A stretch of 64,000 nucleotides of DNA from Ligula intestinalis. Lineage: Eukaryota; Platyhelminthes; Cestoda; Diphyllobothriidea; Diphyllobothriidae. Position numbers and translations under genes: made by a program. Of this stretch, positions 58,401 to 59,148 are shown in pieces (position 1 is the first letter of the stretch; every line of letters begins with the position of its first letter). A model generated the notes under the pieces. It saw only the letters and a list, made by a program, of their open reading frames with translations, made no database searches and was not told the origin of the DNA. Location of the stretch: NCBI GenBank assembly GCA_036362985.1, contig JAYGXS010000005.1, positions 8,655,073 through 8,719,072 of the forward strand. Direction: 5' to 3'.

Positions 58401-59101
58401 CTTAAACTAACCTTAACTAACTTAACTCAAGTAAAATTAAAATTAACTAACAAAATTGAAAAAAGCTTAATTAGTAGTAAAGTAAGACTACTGGAACCAA
58501 ATACTAAACTAGAAAGTCATCTTAACTAAAAAGTTATGTAGAGTGAAATAAGTTCTTAGAAATATGTGACAAATTACGGTCTTTTTTATTAGGAATCCTT
58601 ATCAATTTTCAAATGTGCTGTTCGATCAAGATACAGTTGCGTTCAACCTCTAAAAAGCACACCTTTAAATGACGAATTAAGTTTACCATCCTTGACGAAG
58701 TAAAGTGGTACCAGAAATAATCTGCTACAGCAAGTCACTCATTTATATTTTTGCACCAGGCTAATTTAAAACGCAACGCCTGCTCTGTTCACTTTTTGAT
58801 CCACAGAATGGAAGTCCTACAGTATAGAATGGTGACCTTTCTACAAAAACGCTGGACTGAACTTTAAAGAGTCCTCTCCCTTTGCGCAAATGCTGTAACC
58901 AATATTCTAGCTAGCAGATTCCTTTAGAACCTTGCTTGGTAATTTTTTATACATCGACTTGCGAGACCACTTTTGTAAGTTGATAAATAATATAGTGATT
59001 CAACGTACACACTCACCATAGTTAATCAAAAGATCACCGATTGTTCCTGTCAGCTTTCGCTCCACTTCCTCTGCCTGTGAAGTTTTCCGGCGTTCCTCCA
59101 T
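1326..59101 (-). CDS. F-BAR RhoGAP gene (GMIP/ARHGAP29/ARHGAP45-like), seven N-terminal coding exons
   Basis: Spliced gene on the minus strand. Exons: 59101-59017, 45936-45799, 42536-42472, 42430-42386, 40401-40339, 37169-36753, 1403-1326. All have AG acceptors and GT donors, and phases match at every junction, giving 297 codons without a stop. Residues 1-28 are a charged lead-in. Residues 35-200 read as F-BAR helices: a segment with [14 protein letters not shown] and [15 protein letters not shown], then [19 protein letters not shown]. Residues about 204-240 are a Ser/Pro/Gly/Ala linker, and 245-297 are coiled coil ending [20 protein letters not shown] Ser/Pro insert between the last F-BAR helices is typical of the GMIP/ARHGAP29/45 group. 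These proteins bend or bind membranes through F-BAR and switch off Rho through a RhoGAP domain. The C1 and RhoGAP parts would lie beyond position 1. Family inferred from recalled patterns, not a search. Confidence 0.75.
1900..2900. repeat. Long imperfect inverted repeat, AT-rich
   Basis: The arm around 1920-2245 matches, in reverse complement, the arm around 2570-2870. Both contain ATGCGTTATTG, GACTGCCTTTATAAATTC, TCGTTTGGTAGC or its variant, and AAATTACGCCTTCTTTAAA. The spacer is about 325 bases. An open frame on the right arm (2969-2670, minus) has no recognised domain and I do not call it a gene. Confidence 0.7.
2930..3240 (+). repeat. Further partial copies of the same AT-rich repeat
   Basis: 2940-3020 repeats in plus orientation the pattern GAAAATTTGCACAAA..TTTGTGTGCTTG..TAGCAGGTTACACCTTCTT seen at 2165-2240, and 3180-3230 holds a weaker trace. 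Another diverged copy is at 55450-55700. Confidence 0.55.
3240..4120. other. Intronic sequence without recognisable gene
   Basis: 3780-3960 is rich in degenerate GGTTAG/GTTAAG words. I saw no coding exon here. An open frame at 3725-3348 (minus) has no family resemblance. Confidence 0.5.
4120..4640 (+). mobile_element. TIR element, family T1, copy 1
   Basis: It begins with AAACGGTGGTTAAAGGGG and ends with TCTATAACCACCGTTTCC, so the ends are inverted repeats of about 50 bases (GGGGAATTAGGATAGGCAGTG pairs with the CACTGCCTATACTAATTCTCC side). About 440-470 bases lie between the ends, with no transposase. This suggests a non-autonomous DNA element. Related copies are at 17266-17721, 17690-18150 and 43403-43871. 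Confidence 0.65.
4820..5275. repeat. Two PLE-A terminal repeats in inverted orientation
   Basis: 4843-5010 (minus orientation) and about 5095-5275 (plus) are inverted copies of one terminal repeat. Both contain the block TTCGAAACGT.AGGCGAA, the TGTTGTCCCA..GATCGAATC word and a TCTTCTTCTTC tail. The same repeat ends the PLE pieces at 10427-10600 and 35983-36175 and stands alone at 32570-32700. Hammerhead-like cores at 4892-4925 (minus) and 5190-5225 (plus) are degraded (TCGATGA and CTGGTGA instead of CTGANGA). Confidence 0.65.
5276..6084. other. Intronic sequence, no gene seen
   Basis: T-rich to 5470, then mixed sequence. No exon, RNA gene or named element is recognised. Confidence 0.5.
6085..6250 (+). 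mobile_element. tRNA-derived SINE
   Basis: A box-like sequence lies near 6100-6118 and a clear B box (GCGGGTTCGAGTCTC) at 6140-6154. The tail, with GCCGGCTGATGG and ACTGGCAATTCCAGTCTC, recurs in a related form at 46215-46265 (AGAACTGGCAATTCCTATCTC). It cannot fold as a full tRNA. Confidence 0.55.
7138..7203 (-). mobile_element. SINE head, minus orientation
   Basis: Reverse complement reads CCCACTGGCTAGAGC (A box) and GGTCGCGAGTTCGGGGCTC (B box) at tRNA-like spacing. It abuts a second head in the opposite direction. Confidence 0.55.
7205..7290 (+). mobile_element. SINE head, plus orientation
   Basis: A box CCGTGGCTCAATGGCTAGGG at 7220-7239 and B box CGCGTGTTCGAGGCTC at 7262-7277. No acceptor-stem pairing, so not a functional tRNA. 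Confidence 0.6.
8000..9450. repeat. GC-richer dispersed repeat block of unknown type
   Basis: Base composition is clearly richer in G and C than the flanks. The segment near 9110-9165 (GCCCTCCCTCATCGCCGGTG then TTCTTGATTTTGCCATGACA) matches 33237-33285 in front of the RTE-like LINE, so part of this block may be LINE 5' sequence. Short open frames on both strands show no family resemblance. Confidence 0.4.
9930..10600 (+). mobile_element. PLE-A fragment: endonuclease region plus 3' terminal repeat
   Basis: A 45-base trace of an inverted terminal repeat (9943-9990) leads into degraded GIY-YIG-type PLE C-terminal sequence. Recognisable words include SRREFPNT (10057-10080) and [12 protein letters not shown] (10213-10248), which match the better copy at 35470-35830. 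The 3' terminal repeat follows at 10427-10600. Its hammerhead-like core is deleted, because the sequence jumps from the TACTGTTTT word to GGCGTCAGGCGAATAAAG. No reverse transcriptase part is present. Confidence 0.65.
10601..12540. other. Intronic sequence, no gene seen
   Basis: Mixed sequence without recognisable exons or family matches. 11240-11285 resembles the outer edge of the PLE-A terminal repeat (GCGAGTTATGGGAAGCAATTG). Confidence 0.45.
12545..12700 (+). mobile_element. tRNA-derived SINE
   Basis: A box GTGGTCCAATAGGTAGAG at 12554-12571 and B box CCCGTGTTCGAGGCG at 12595-12609, followed by a C/T-rich tail. GAACTTCTAATTAACCGG between the boxes matches GAACTTCTGATCAGCCGG in the SINE at 46583-46640. 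Confidence 0.6.
12821..13020 (+). repeat. PLE-1 5' pseudo-LTR
   Basis: A 200-base direct repeat of 15402-15604, strongly similar throughout (shared blocks GGCATGGCCAACGATTACCT, CTCTGATTGGACCCTGCATG, CCTCCTTTGTAACTGTTTGG). PLEs are known to carry such pseudo-LTRs. The reverse transcriptase frame starts right at its 3' edge. Confidence 0.88.
12968..13010 (+). ncRNA. Hammerhead-ribozyme-like fold in the PLE-1 5' pseudo-LTR, core base G8 changed
   Basis: Order is stem I TTTGGC (12968-12973), core CTGATAA (12974-12980), short stem II region, GAAA (12990-12993), then stem III AGC-ATTC-GCT. Position 17 is C13003, followed by stem I' GCGAAA. Canonical cores read CTGANGA; here the G at position 8 is A. 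One stem I pair is broken (G:G). The predicted cut would fall after 13003, just before the coding frame. The fold is seen in the sequence. Activity is doubtful because G8 is catalytic in known hammerheads. Confidence 0.5.
13030..15405 (+). pseudogene. PLE-1 polyprotein: reverse transcriptase plus GIY-YIG endonuclease, broken
   Basis: Penelope-like element protein. The first ATG is at 13030, and the frame is open from 13018 back into the pseudo-LTR. The N-terminal coiled part is followed by reverse transcriptase motifs: [13 protein letters not shown] (13771-13809), YGLPKIHK (14011-14034), [13 protein letters not shown] (14218-14256), [14 protein letters not shown] (14410-14451), and catalytic YVDD at 14512-14523. 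The C-terminal GIY-YIG endonuclease reads [13 protein letters not shown] near 15120-15160. Breaks: an in-frame TAA at 14380-14382, one frameshift near 14738, at least one more near 14910, and a TAA at 15181-15183. Everything else is alignable, so this is a nearly full-length and rather recent copy. The frame's 3' end touches the 3' pseudo-LTR. Confidence 0.9.
15402..15604 (+). repeat. PLE-1 3' pseudo-LTR
   Basis: Direct copy of 12821-13020. The two repeats bound a 2.8-kb element. They differ by scattered substitutions. Confidence 0.88.
15549..15590 (+). ncRNA. Hammerhead-ribozyme-like fold in the PLE-1 3' pseudo-LTR
   Basis: Stem I is six perfect pairs: TTTGGC (15549-15554) with GCCAAA (15585-15590). 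The core is CTGATCA (15555-15561), against the canonical CTGANGA. GAAA is at 15571-15574. Stem III is AGC/GCT around a GTTC loop (15574-15583). C15584 sits at the cleavage position, giving the triplet CTC. This is type I hammerhead order. Stem II is weak and base G8 is C. The architecture matches the report that PLEs carry hammerhead motifs in their pseudo-LTRs. I infer a decayed or inactive ribozyme. Confidence 0.6.
15605..17265. other. Intronic sequence, no gene seen
   Basis: Overlapping open frames at 16223-16757 on both strands give low-complexity peptides with no recognised domain. A CT tract lies near 16635-16655. No element is identified. Confidence 0.45.
17266..17721 (+). mobile_element. 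TIR element, family T1, copy 2
   Basis: Starts CCTACGAAAACGGTGGTTAT and ends ATAACCACCATTTTCGCAGG, with inverted ends of about 55 bases including TAGGATACGCAGTG against the CGCTGCCTATCCTA side. Internal landmarks ACATGCGGAACA and TTCGACTACGTTTTTC recur in the other copies. No transposase. Confidence 0.7.
17690..18150 (+). mobile_element. TIR element, family T1, copy 3 (diverged, adjacent)
   Basis: Repeats the internal and 3' part of the preceding copy (ACATGCGGAACAACTTACTC near 18000 and TTATCCTATTTCCCCACCCC near 18090), ending CTGTAACCACCGTTTTTGTAGG. Tandem with copy 2, sharing the flank GGGACTACATAAA / GGGCCTACATAAG. Confidence 0.6.
18545..18814 (-). repeat. PLE terminal repeat, family B, with hammerhead-like core
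   Basis: Reverse complement of the repeat at 24160-24385. It directly follows the 3' break of PLE-2a on the minus strand. The core on the minus strand is CTGACGA (18609-18603), a seven-pair hairpin GGGCTCC/GGAGCCT, GAAA (18583-18580) and GCTCAG. One extra T lies between the core and stem II in every copy of this family. Stem I pairing is not convincing. Confidence 0.55.
18815..20243 (-). pseudogene. PLE-2a: reverse transcriptase without endonuclease, broken
   Basis: Penelope-like reverse transcriptase on the minus strand. It runs from an N-terminal lysine/glutamate-rich part ([15 protein letters not shown] near 20220) through [20 protein letters not shown] (about 20030-19970), [13 protein letters not shown] (about 19770), [20 protein letters not shown] (19530-19470), SFDVTSLL (19330), [15 protein letters not shown] (19140) and YVDD (near 19035). 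It stops near 18815, before the GIY-YIG domain. Breaks include a TAA at 19260-19258, frameshifts near 19440 and a stop near 19880. It lies head-to-head with PLE-2b. Confidence 0.85.
20244..21605 (+). pseudogene. PLE-2b: reverse transcriptase C-terminal half plus GIY-YIG endonuclease, internally deleted
   Basis: Starts with the same N-terminal sequence as PLE-2a ([15 protein letters not shown]), then at about 20413 jumps from LIATLEA to [12 protein letters not shown], deleting the whole finger and first palm part of the reverse transcriptase. It continues with [18 protein letters not shown] (about 20675-20687), a frameshift near 20800 and a spacer. The GIY-YIG endonuclease spans 21254-21540 ([17 protein letters not shown], then [10 protein letters not shown], then TSREFIEAW). 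The stop at 20452-20454 is the same as in PLE-2a. It holds the endonuclease that its neighbour lacks. Confidence 0.88.
21786..21870 (-). repeat. PLE-3 inverted terminal repeat, 3' side
   Basis: 85 bases, reverse complement of 23772-23856 with few changes (shared TTGCAAGGAAAATTAACGCT, TCTTCATCAGACCACACATT, AGAAGTCAGTTTATG). Similarity stops sharply at both ends. Confidence 0.85.
21798..21845 (-). ncRNA. Hammerhead-like core in the PLE-3 3' ITR
   Basis: On the minus strand: CTGATGA (21832-21826), nine-base stem II region AGAGTTGCT, then GGAAA. One extra G precedes GAAA compared with the other ITR. Confidence 0.4.
21943..23100 (-). pseudogene. PLE-3: C-terminal half of reverse transcriptase plus GIY-YIG endonuclease
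   Basis: Begins at the reverse transcriptase segment [20 protein letters not shown] (about 23070-23010). It contains YVDDIF (near 22945), FLDVLL and the [12 protein letters not shown] word, then frameshifts and stops around 22700-22510. The endonuclease reads [20 protein letters not shown] (about 22330-22270), with a frameshift near 22230, and [20 protein letters not shown] (about 22115). The conserved N-terminal half, with the TKPDxGxG, LPKIHK and SLDVSSLF motifs seen in PLE-1, is absent. VPS28-derived sequence lies directly upstream on the same strand. Confidence 0.88.
23143..23757 (-). pseudogene. VPS28: Intronless VPS28 retrocopy inside PLE-3
   Basis: 205 codons in one frame from ATG (23757-23755) to TGA (23145-23143), with a single internal TAA at 23613-23611 (codon 49). 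The product is VPS28, a subunit of ESCRT-I, which sorts ubiquitinated cargo into multivesicular bodies. Recognisable stretches are [69 protein letters not shown] [20 protein letters not shown] and the final YNDF. Both the N-terminal core-binding part and the C-terminal four-helix part are present. Only about the first 17 residues of the usual 221-residue protein are missing. The absence of introns implies origin from mRNA. The reading frame is far better preserved than the adjoining reverse transcriptase, so capture looks recent, or the part was kept intact. Confidence 0.93.
23772..23856 (+). repeat. PLE-3 inverted terminal repeat, 5' side (in front of VPS28)
   Basis: Reverse-complement partner of 21786-21870. 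Only 14 bases separate it from the VPS28 start codon, so the captured gene lies inside the element's termini. Confidence 0.85.
23804..23842 (+). ncRNA. Hammerhead-like fold in the PLE-3 5' ITR, core intact
   Basis: CTGATGA at 23810-23816 (canonical), AGAGTTGCT as a two-pair stem II with five-base loop, GAAA at 23826-23829, and stem III AAC/GTT around AATT. A U follows at the cleavage position. Stem I can form five pairs (TGTGG with TCATA, two of them G:U) next to a U:U mismatch. The core bases are all present, unlike PLE-1, but the stems are weak. Confidence 0.45.
23925..24100 (+). repeat. PLE terminal repeat, family B, tandem copy 1
   Basis: Matches the next unit at about 260-base spacing (ATTATTCATTTTCTGCACGTTCAA against ATTATTGATTTTCTGCCCGTTCAA, read in pieces). 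Core CTGACGA at 24037-24043, hairpin GAGCTC..GAACTC, GAAA at 24063-24066, then GCTCAGG. Confidence 0.6.
24160..24390 (+). repeat. PLE terminal repeat, family B, tandem copy 2
   Basis: Same unit as at 18545-18814 (minus). Core CTGACGA at 24295-24301, hairpin GGGCTC/GAGCTT, GAAA at 24321-24324, stem III AGC-TCAG-GCT and then A at the cleavage position. Stem I is not clear. Confidence 0.62.
24391..25160. other. AT-rich intronic sequence, no gene seen
   Basis: No exons, RNA genes or element families recognised. Confidence 0.5.
25162..25440 (-). other. Unidentified open frame next to a terminal repeat
   Basis: The minus-strand frame includes [18 protein letters not shown] and [14 protein letters not shown], which look more protein-like than most shadow frames here. 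I do not recognise a family. It lies downstream, on the same strand, of the hammerhead-like repeat at 25480-25640 and may be the N-terminal end of another PLE or a decayed exon. Confidence 0.25.
25480..25640 (-). repeat. PLE-type terminal repeat, family C, with hammerhead-like core
   Basis: Minus strand: CTGAAGA (25532-25526), T, a six-pair hairpin GGACAC/GTGTTC, GAAA (25506-25503) and GCTCAG. It has the same layout as family B but otherwise different sequence. Confidence 0.4.
26601..26690. repeat. Palindromic hairpin sequence
   Basis: Arms GAGTTGACCAATTGGGAAAA (26613-26632) and TTTTCCCAATTGTGTCAACT (26650-26669) pair with one mismatch around a short loop. Pairing weakly extends to the AAGTTAGTT/AACCAACTT words outside. 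Confidence 0.7.
27150..27270. repeat. PLE-A terminal-repeat relic, inverted ends
   Basis: GAAGAAGAAGCGATCTCTGG (27191-27210) is the inverse of CCACTGATCGCTTCTTCTTC (about 27249-27268). TTTTATTAGCCTGACAG in between is the relic of the GCCTGACGTTTCG block of family A. Confidence 0.5.
28856..29110 (+). repeat. Dispersed repeat, family E, copy 1
   Basis: Contains GACGCGAGGCTGCGGCGCTC, a pyrimidine-rich stretch and AGAAGATCGCAGTAGTTAGG. Related to 29340-29540, 49490-49690 and 51045-51205. Confidence 0.55.
29160..29205. repeat. GGA-rich simple repeat
   Basis: GAGGGAGGAGGGAGGAGGAGG-like purine tract on the plus strand. Confidence 0.8.
29340..29545 (+). repeat. Dispersed repeat, family E, copy 2 (5' part)
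   Basis: Shares CTCGGACTTTCGCCCAGGTG, GACGCGAGGCTGCGGCGCTC and CCGAGTC with copy 1 about 480 bases away. The GATCGCAG 3' end is missing. Confidence 0.55.
29820..30185 (+). repeat. Tandem duplication of a 170-190-base unit
   Basis: Unit 1 (29820-29992) and unit 2 (29993-30185) share TGCAGTAGA, GAGCATCTCCA.CGCG, and CACTAGAAGGTT..T.T.TGTTTAC. No coding signal. Confidence 0.7.
30470..30905 (+). pseudogene. PLE-4 relic: GIY-YIG endonuclease region
   Basis: Plus-strand translation gives [20 protein letters not shown] (30480-30540), then [13 protein letters not shown] (30640-30678) and [20 protein letters not shown]. This order is that of PLE C-termini (PYIKGVSE linker, then a GIY-YIG core with CNYVGKT). 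Several stops and no reverse transcriptase. The family is different from PLE-1, -2 and -3. Confidence 0.75.
31265..31350 (+). repeat. AACTAAA-type low-complexity tract
   Basis: Degenerate repetition of AAACTAAAA and TTAAACT. The same type of tract is at 58215-58520. Confidence 0.7.
31880..32120 (-). repeat. CTA-rich dispersed repeat, inverted copy
   Basis: Reverse complement of the units at 106-600. Landmarks on the plus strand are AACCCCTTGTTGACATCAGG, GAGTATGAGCCCCAGC and TACTACTAACACTGAGGTA. Confidence 0.7.
32570..32700 (+). repeat. Solo PLE-A terminal repeat with intact hammerhead-like core
   Basis: Core CTGATGA at 32615-32621, stem-loop region, GAAA at 32641-32644, then CGTCAGGCGAATAAAAGT and the GATCGGGTCGTCTTCTTCTC tail. 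ATGCTT before the core can pair with AAGTAT at 32658-32663. Stem III is weak and lacks the usual A-U closing pair, so ribozyme identity is uncertain. Confidence 0.5.
32760..33735. other. Probable 5' flank of the RTE-like LINE
   Basis: 33237-33285 matches 9110-9165. A short G-rich stretch is at 33288-33308. The frames in this block have no recognised domain. Confidence 0.35.
33740..34890 (+). pseudogene. RTE-like LINE reverse transcriptase, 5'-truncated and dead
   Basis: Plus strand. [17 protein letters not shown] (33755-33805) is motif A; a frameshift follows near 33835. [13 protein letters not shown] (33937-33975) is the VRQG motif. The catalytic box that should read YADD is [10 protein letters not shown] (34063-34092), so the second Asp is lost. 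SINSGKTK and [18 protein letters not shown] (34257-34310) follow. Past a stop after CGCEC at 34456 come a connector region with [17 protein letters not shown] (34604-34653) and a C-terminal tail near 34750-34880. Typical of RTE-type elements in flatworms. Confidence 0.82.
35285..36180 (+). mobile_element. PLE-A, endonuclease-only copy between inverted terminal repeats
   Basis: 35285-35460 is the terminal repeat in minus orientation, with a canonical core CTGAGGA at 35393-35387 and GAAA at 35367-35364. It is followed at about 35505 by PLE C-terminal coding sequence ([65 protein letters not shown]) to about 35830, and a plus-orientation terminal repeat at 35983-36175. No reverse transcriptase is present. 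The fragment at 9930-10600 has the same layout and the same 5' breakpoint. Confidence 0.75.
36181..36752. other. Start-distal end of intron 6, no gene seen
   Basis: Directly downstream of the exon-6 donor on the minus strand. No element recognised. Confidence 0.5.
36753..37169 (-). CDS. Exon 6 of the F-BAR RhoGAP-like gene (F-BAR helix, Ser/Pro linker, coiled coil)
   Basis: The largest exon: 417 bases, 139 codons, phase 0 at both ends. The acceptor is CCCGAACTAG and the donor GTAGGA. Residues 1-26 of the exon (VLNRQRTEF to DVKR) and the following [20 protein letters not shown] are F-BAR helix 3. About 37 residues rich in Ser, Pro, Gly and Ala follow, then a coiled coil with [19 protein letters not shown]. 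Intron 6 after it is 35.3 kb. Confidence 0.82.
37170..39100. other. Intron 5 sequence without recognised features
   Basis: AT-rich. Candidate frames on both strands have no family resemblance, and no in-phase exon is needed here by the gene model. Confidence 0.5.
39120..39975 (+). pseudogene. mariner transposase relic
   Basis: Plus strand. [20 protein letters not shown] then [20 protein letters not shown] (39160-39300) is the helix-turn-helix part of mariner transposases. [19 protein letters not shown] follows, then W..D-type remains and GWFNYKL. In shifted frames come words resembling the C-terminal part: [20 protein letters not shown] (39690-39750) and [24 protein letters not shown] text near 39837-39900. 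Many frameshifts and stops. Catalytic aspartates cannot be followed. No TIRs were located. Confidence 0.8.
40339..40401 (-). CDS. Exon 5 of the F-BAR RhoGAP-like gene
   Basis: 63 bases, phase 0 at both ends. The acceptor is CCAATCTAG and the donor GTAGGT. It encodes [20 protein letters not shown] plus a final E. This amphipathic helix joins straight to the next exon's VLNRQRTEF. Confidence 0.72.
40402..42385. other. Intron 4 sequence without recognised features
   Basis: No named element. Possible exon-like pieces near 41340 and 40990 were tested and rejected on phase. Confidence 0.5.
42386..42430 (-). CDS. Exon 4 of the F-BAR RhoGAP-like gene (45-base microexon)
   Basis: A 15-codon exon, [15 protein letters not shown], phase 0 at both ends. 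The acceptor is TTATCCTTAG and the donor GTGAGTGCG. The intron before it (42431-42471) is only 41 bases. It supplies the loop between F-BAR helices, where related proteins have a stretch of about this length. Without it the loop would be unusually short, which supports the call. Confidence 0.65.
42472..42536 (-). CDS. Exon 3 of the F-BAR RhoGAP-like gene
   Basis: 65 bases. The acceptor is TTTTACAG and the donor is GTGAGC. Joined to the previous exon's last base it reads [19 protein letters not shown], the continuation of F-BAR helix 2. It leaves in phase 0. The next exon starts only 41 bases downstream. Confidence 0.78.
42537..43402. other. Intron 2 sequence, no gene seen
   Basis: No exon, RNA gene or repeat family recognised. 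Confidence 0.45.
43403..43871 (+). mobile_element. TIR element, family T1, copy 4
   Basis: Begins CCTACAAAAACGGTGTTTAT and ends TAAAACCACCGTTTTTGCAGG, with the same internal landmarks (ACATGCGGAACAACCTGCTC and TTCGACTACATTTTTTCAC). The flanks CCTGCATGTTTT and TACATAAGCTACTTTTGCC are also shared with the 17.3-kb copy, so the repeat unit extends beyond the TIRs. Confidence 0.7.
43872..45798. other. Intron 2 sequence, mostly unassigned
   Basis: 45520-45720 is GC-rich with SINE-like words (TGGCCCAATGGTAACCGCG at 45533 and GTTCGAGGTCC at 45697) but the boxes are too far apart for one tRNA-like unit. The rest is AT-rich and unrecognised. Confidence 0.4.
45799..45936 (-). CDS. Exon 2 of the F-BAR RhoGAP-like gene (first F-BAR helix)
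   Basis: 138 bases. It enters with two bases that complete GGT (Gly) from the previous exon and leaves after the first base of a codon, at a GTGAGT donor. The acceptor is ATTTTTTAG-like, preceded by a T-rich tract. The peptide includes [10 protein letters not shown] and [15 protein letters not shown] and ends LEKRALY. The Trp-Cys followed by KDL and EKR fits the first F-BAR helix of the GMIP/ARHGAP29/45 group. Confidence 0.8.
46205..46275 (+). mobile_element. SINE fragment
   Basis: AGAACTGGCAATTCCTATCTCCC here matches, in pieces, the 3' part of the SINE at 6085-6250. Confidence 0.45.
46390..46475 (-). mobile_element. tRNA-like SINE head
   Basis: Minus strand: A box GACTCAGTGGTAACGC and B box GGGTTCGAATCCCGC at tRNA spacing. 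The acceptor stem does not pair (GCCCGAG against CGCGCC), so it is a SINE head or tRNA relic, not a tRNA gene. Confidence 0.55.
46575..46850 (+). mobile_element. tRNA-derived SINE
   Basis: A box CCGTGGCTCAATGGCTAGAA (46585-46604) and B box TGTGGATTCGAAGCTC (46628-46643), followed by a 200-base body. The head is closely related to those at 7205 and 12545. Confidence 0.6.
46851..47695. other. Intron 1 sequence, no gene seen
   Basis: No feature recognised. Confidence 0.45.
47700..48010. repeat. Inverted pair of PLE terminal repeats, family B
   Basis: Left arm 47712-47815 (minus orientation) and right arm 47890-48000 (plus) are inverted copies with a spacer of about 75 bases. Each has a hammerhead-like core: CTGACGA at 47782-47776 with GAAA at 47756-47753, and CTGACGA at 47928-47934 with GAAA at 47954-47957. 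The outer edges read GAAGGCGTTGCGAT and ATCGCAACGCCTTC. Confidence 0.75.
48419..49057. mobile_element. TIR element, family T2, copy 1
   Basis: Inverted ends of about 70 bases: TGTTAGGATGTTAGCCGAAC at 48425-48444 is repeated inverted as GTTCGGCTAACATCCTAACA at 49030-49049, with ACCAAATGCTA and CGTTTGGAG also mirrored. About 640 bases with no transposase. GC-rich interior. Confidence 0.8.
49058..49489. other. Intron 1 sequence, no gene seen
   Basis: No feature recognised. GC-richer than the rest of the intron. Confidence 0.4.
49490..49690 (+). repeat. Dispersed repeat, family E, copy 3
   Basis: Shares the pyrimidine-rich stretch and TCTGAAGATCGCAGTTGCTC with copies 1 and 4, then a TTAAACTCCTGCGATA end. 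Confidence 0.6.
49907..49934 (-). repeat. C-tract with G-quadruplex potential on the minus strand
   Basis: Runs of six or more C separated by single T, ending in a 13-base C run. The minus strand offers at least four long G runs. Confidence 0.7.
49935..51044. other. GC-richer intron sequence, no gene seen
   Basis: Several overlapping open frames on both strands between 49.9 and 50.8 kb give no recognised domain. No consistent exon signals found. Confidence 0.4.
51045..51205 (+). repeat. Dispersed repeat, family E, copy 4
   Basis: Contains ATCTGAAGATCGCAGTTGCT followed by TTAAACCCCTGCGATAC, matching copy 3. Confidence 0.6.
51527..52125. mobile_element. TIR element, family T2, copy 2 (opposite orientation)
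   Basis: The left end TGTTAGGAGTTTAGCCTGAC with ACCAAATGCTAGCAAC matches the ends of copy 1. The interior (CCTCCTGCGGGTGGATTTTA and TTCTTCCTTGGGGATT near 51915-51970) is the reverse complement of 48560-48620. The right end is eroded (ACTCCTAACC near 52110). Confidence 0.65.
52126..55449. other. AT-rich intron 1 sequence, no gene seen
   Basis: A GC-rich island of about 130 bases at 54335-54465 (GTCGGGGCGCCGTAGTTACC and following) interrupts otherwise AT-rich DNA. No tRNA fold or open frame. No other features. Confidence 0.5.
55450..55700 (+). repeat. Copy of the AT-rich repeat of 1.9-3.2 kb
   Basis: TTTTCTGGAAAACATGCACA, TAAGTAGCCATTTTCTACAAA and TCGTTAAAAAG.CTGCATCCT.CGTGACT match 2165-2240 and 2690-2780. 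Confidence 0.6.
55701..59016. other. AT-rich intron 1 sequence with low-complexity tract
   Basis: 58215-58520 is a degenerate AACTTAAACTAA tract like that at 31265-31350. A trace of a family T1 end (GGTAATAGGGGTTATATGGG) is at 58165-58185. No exon recognised between the two gene exons. Confidence 0.5.
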
Positions 59102-59148
59102 GTCAGTATGTTCGATCGATATTGGTTAAATTTAAATGAACAGCACAC
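59017..59148 (-). CDS. Exon with start codon of the F-BAR RhoGAP-like gene
   Basis: The acceptor (TTTTCAG) ends at 59149 and the exon begins at 59148. An in-frame TAA lies upstream in the same exon, so the ATG at 59101-59099 (context GACATGG) is the first usable start. It encodes 28 residues beginning [13 protein letters not shown] and ending LLINY, then one base of a split Gly codon before the GTGAGT donor. The 47 bases before the ATG are 5' UTR, so at least one more non-coding exon should lie upstream, in 59.2-64 kb or beyond the window. I could not place it. Intron 1 is 13.1 kb. Confidence 0.72.
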
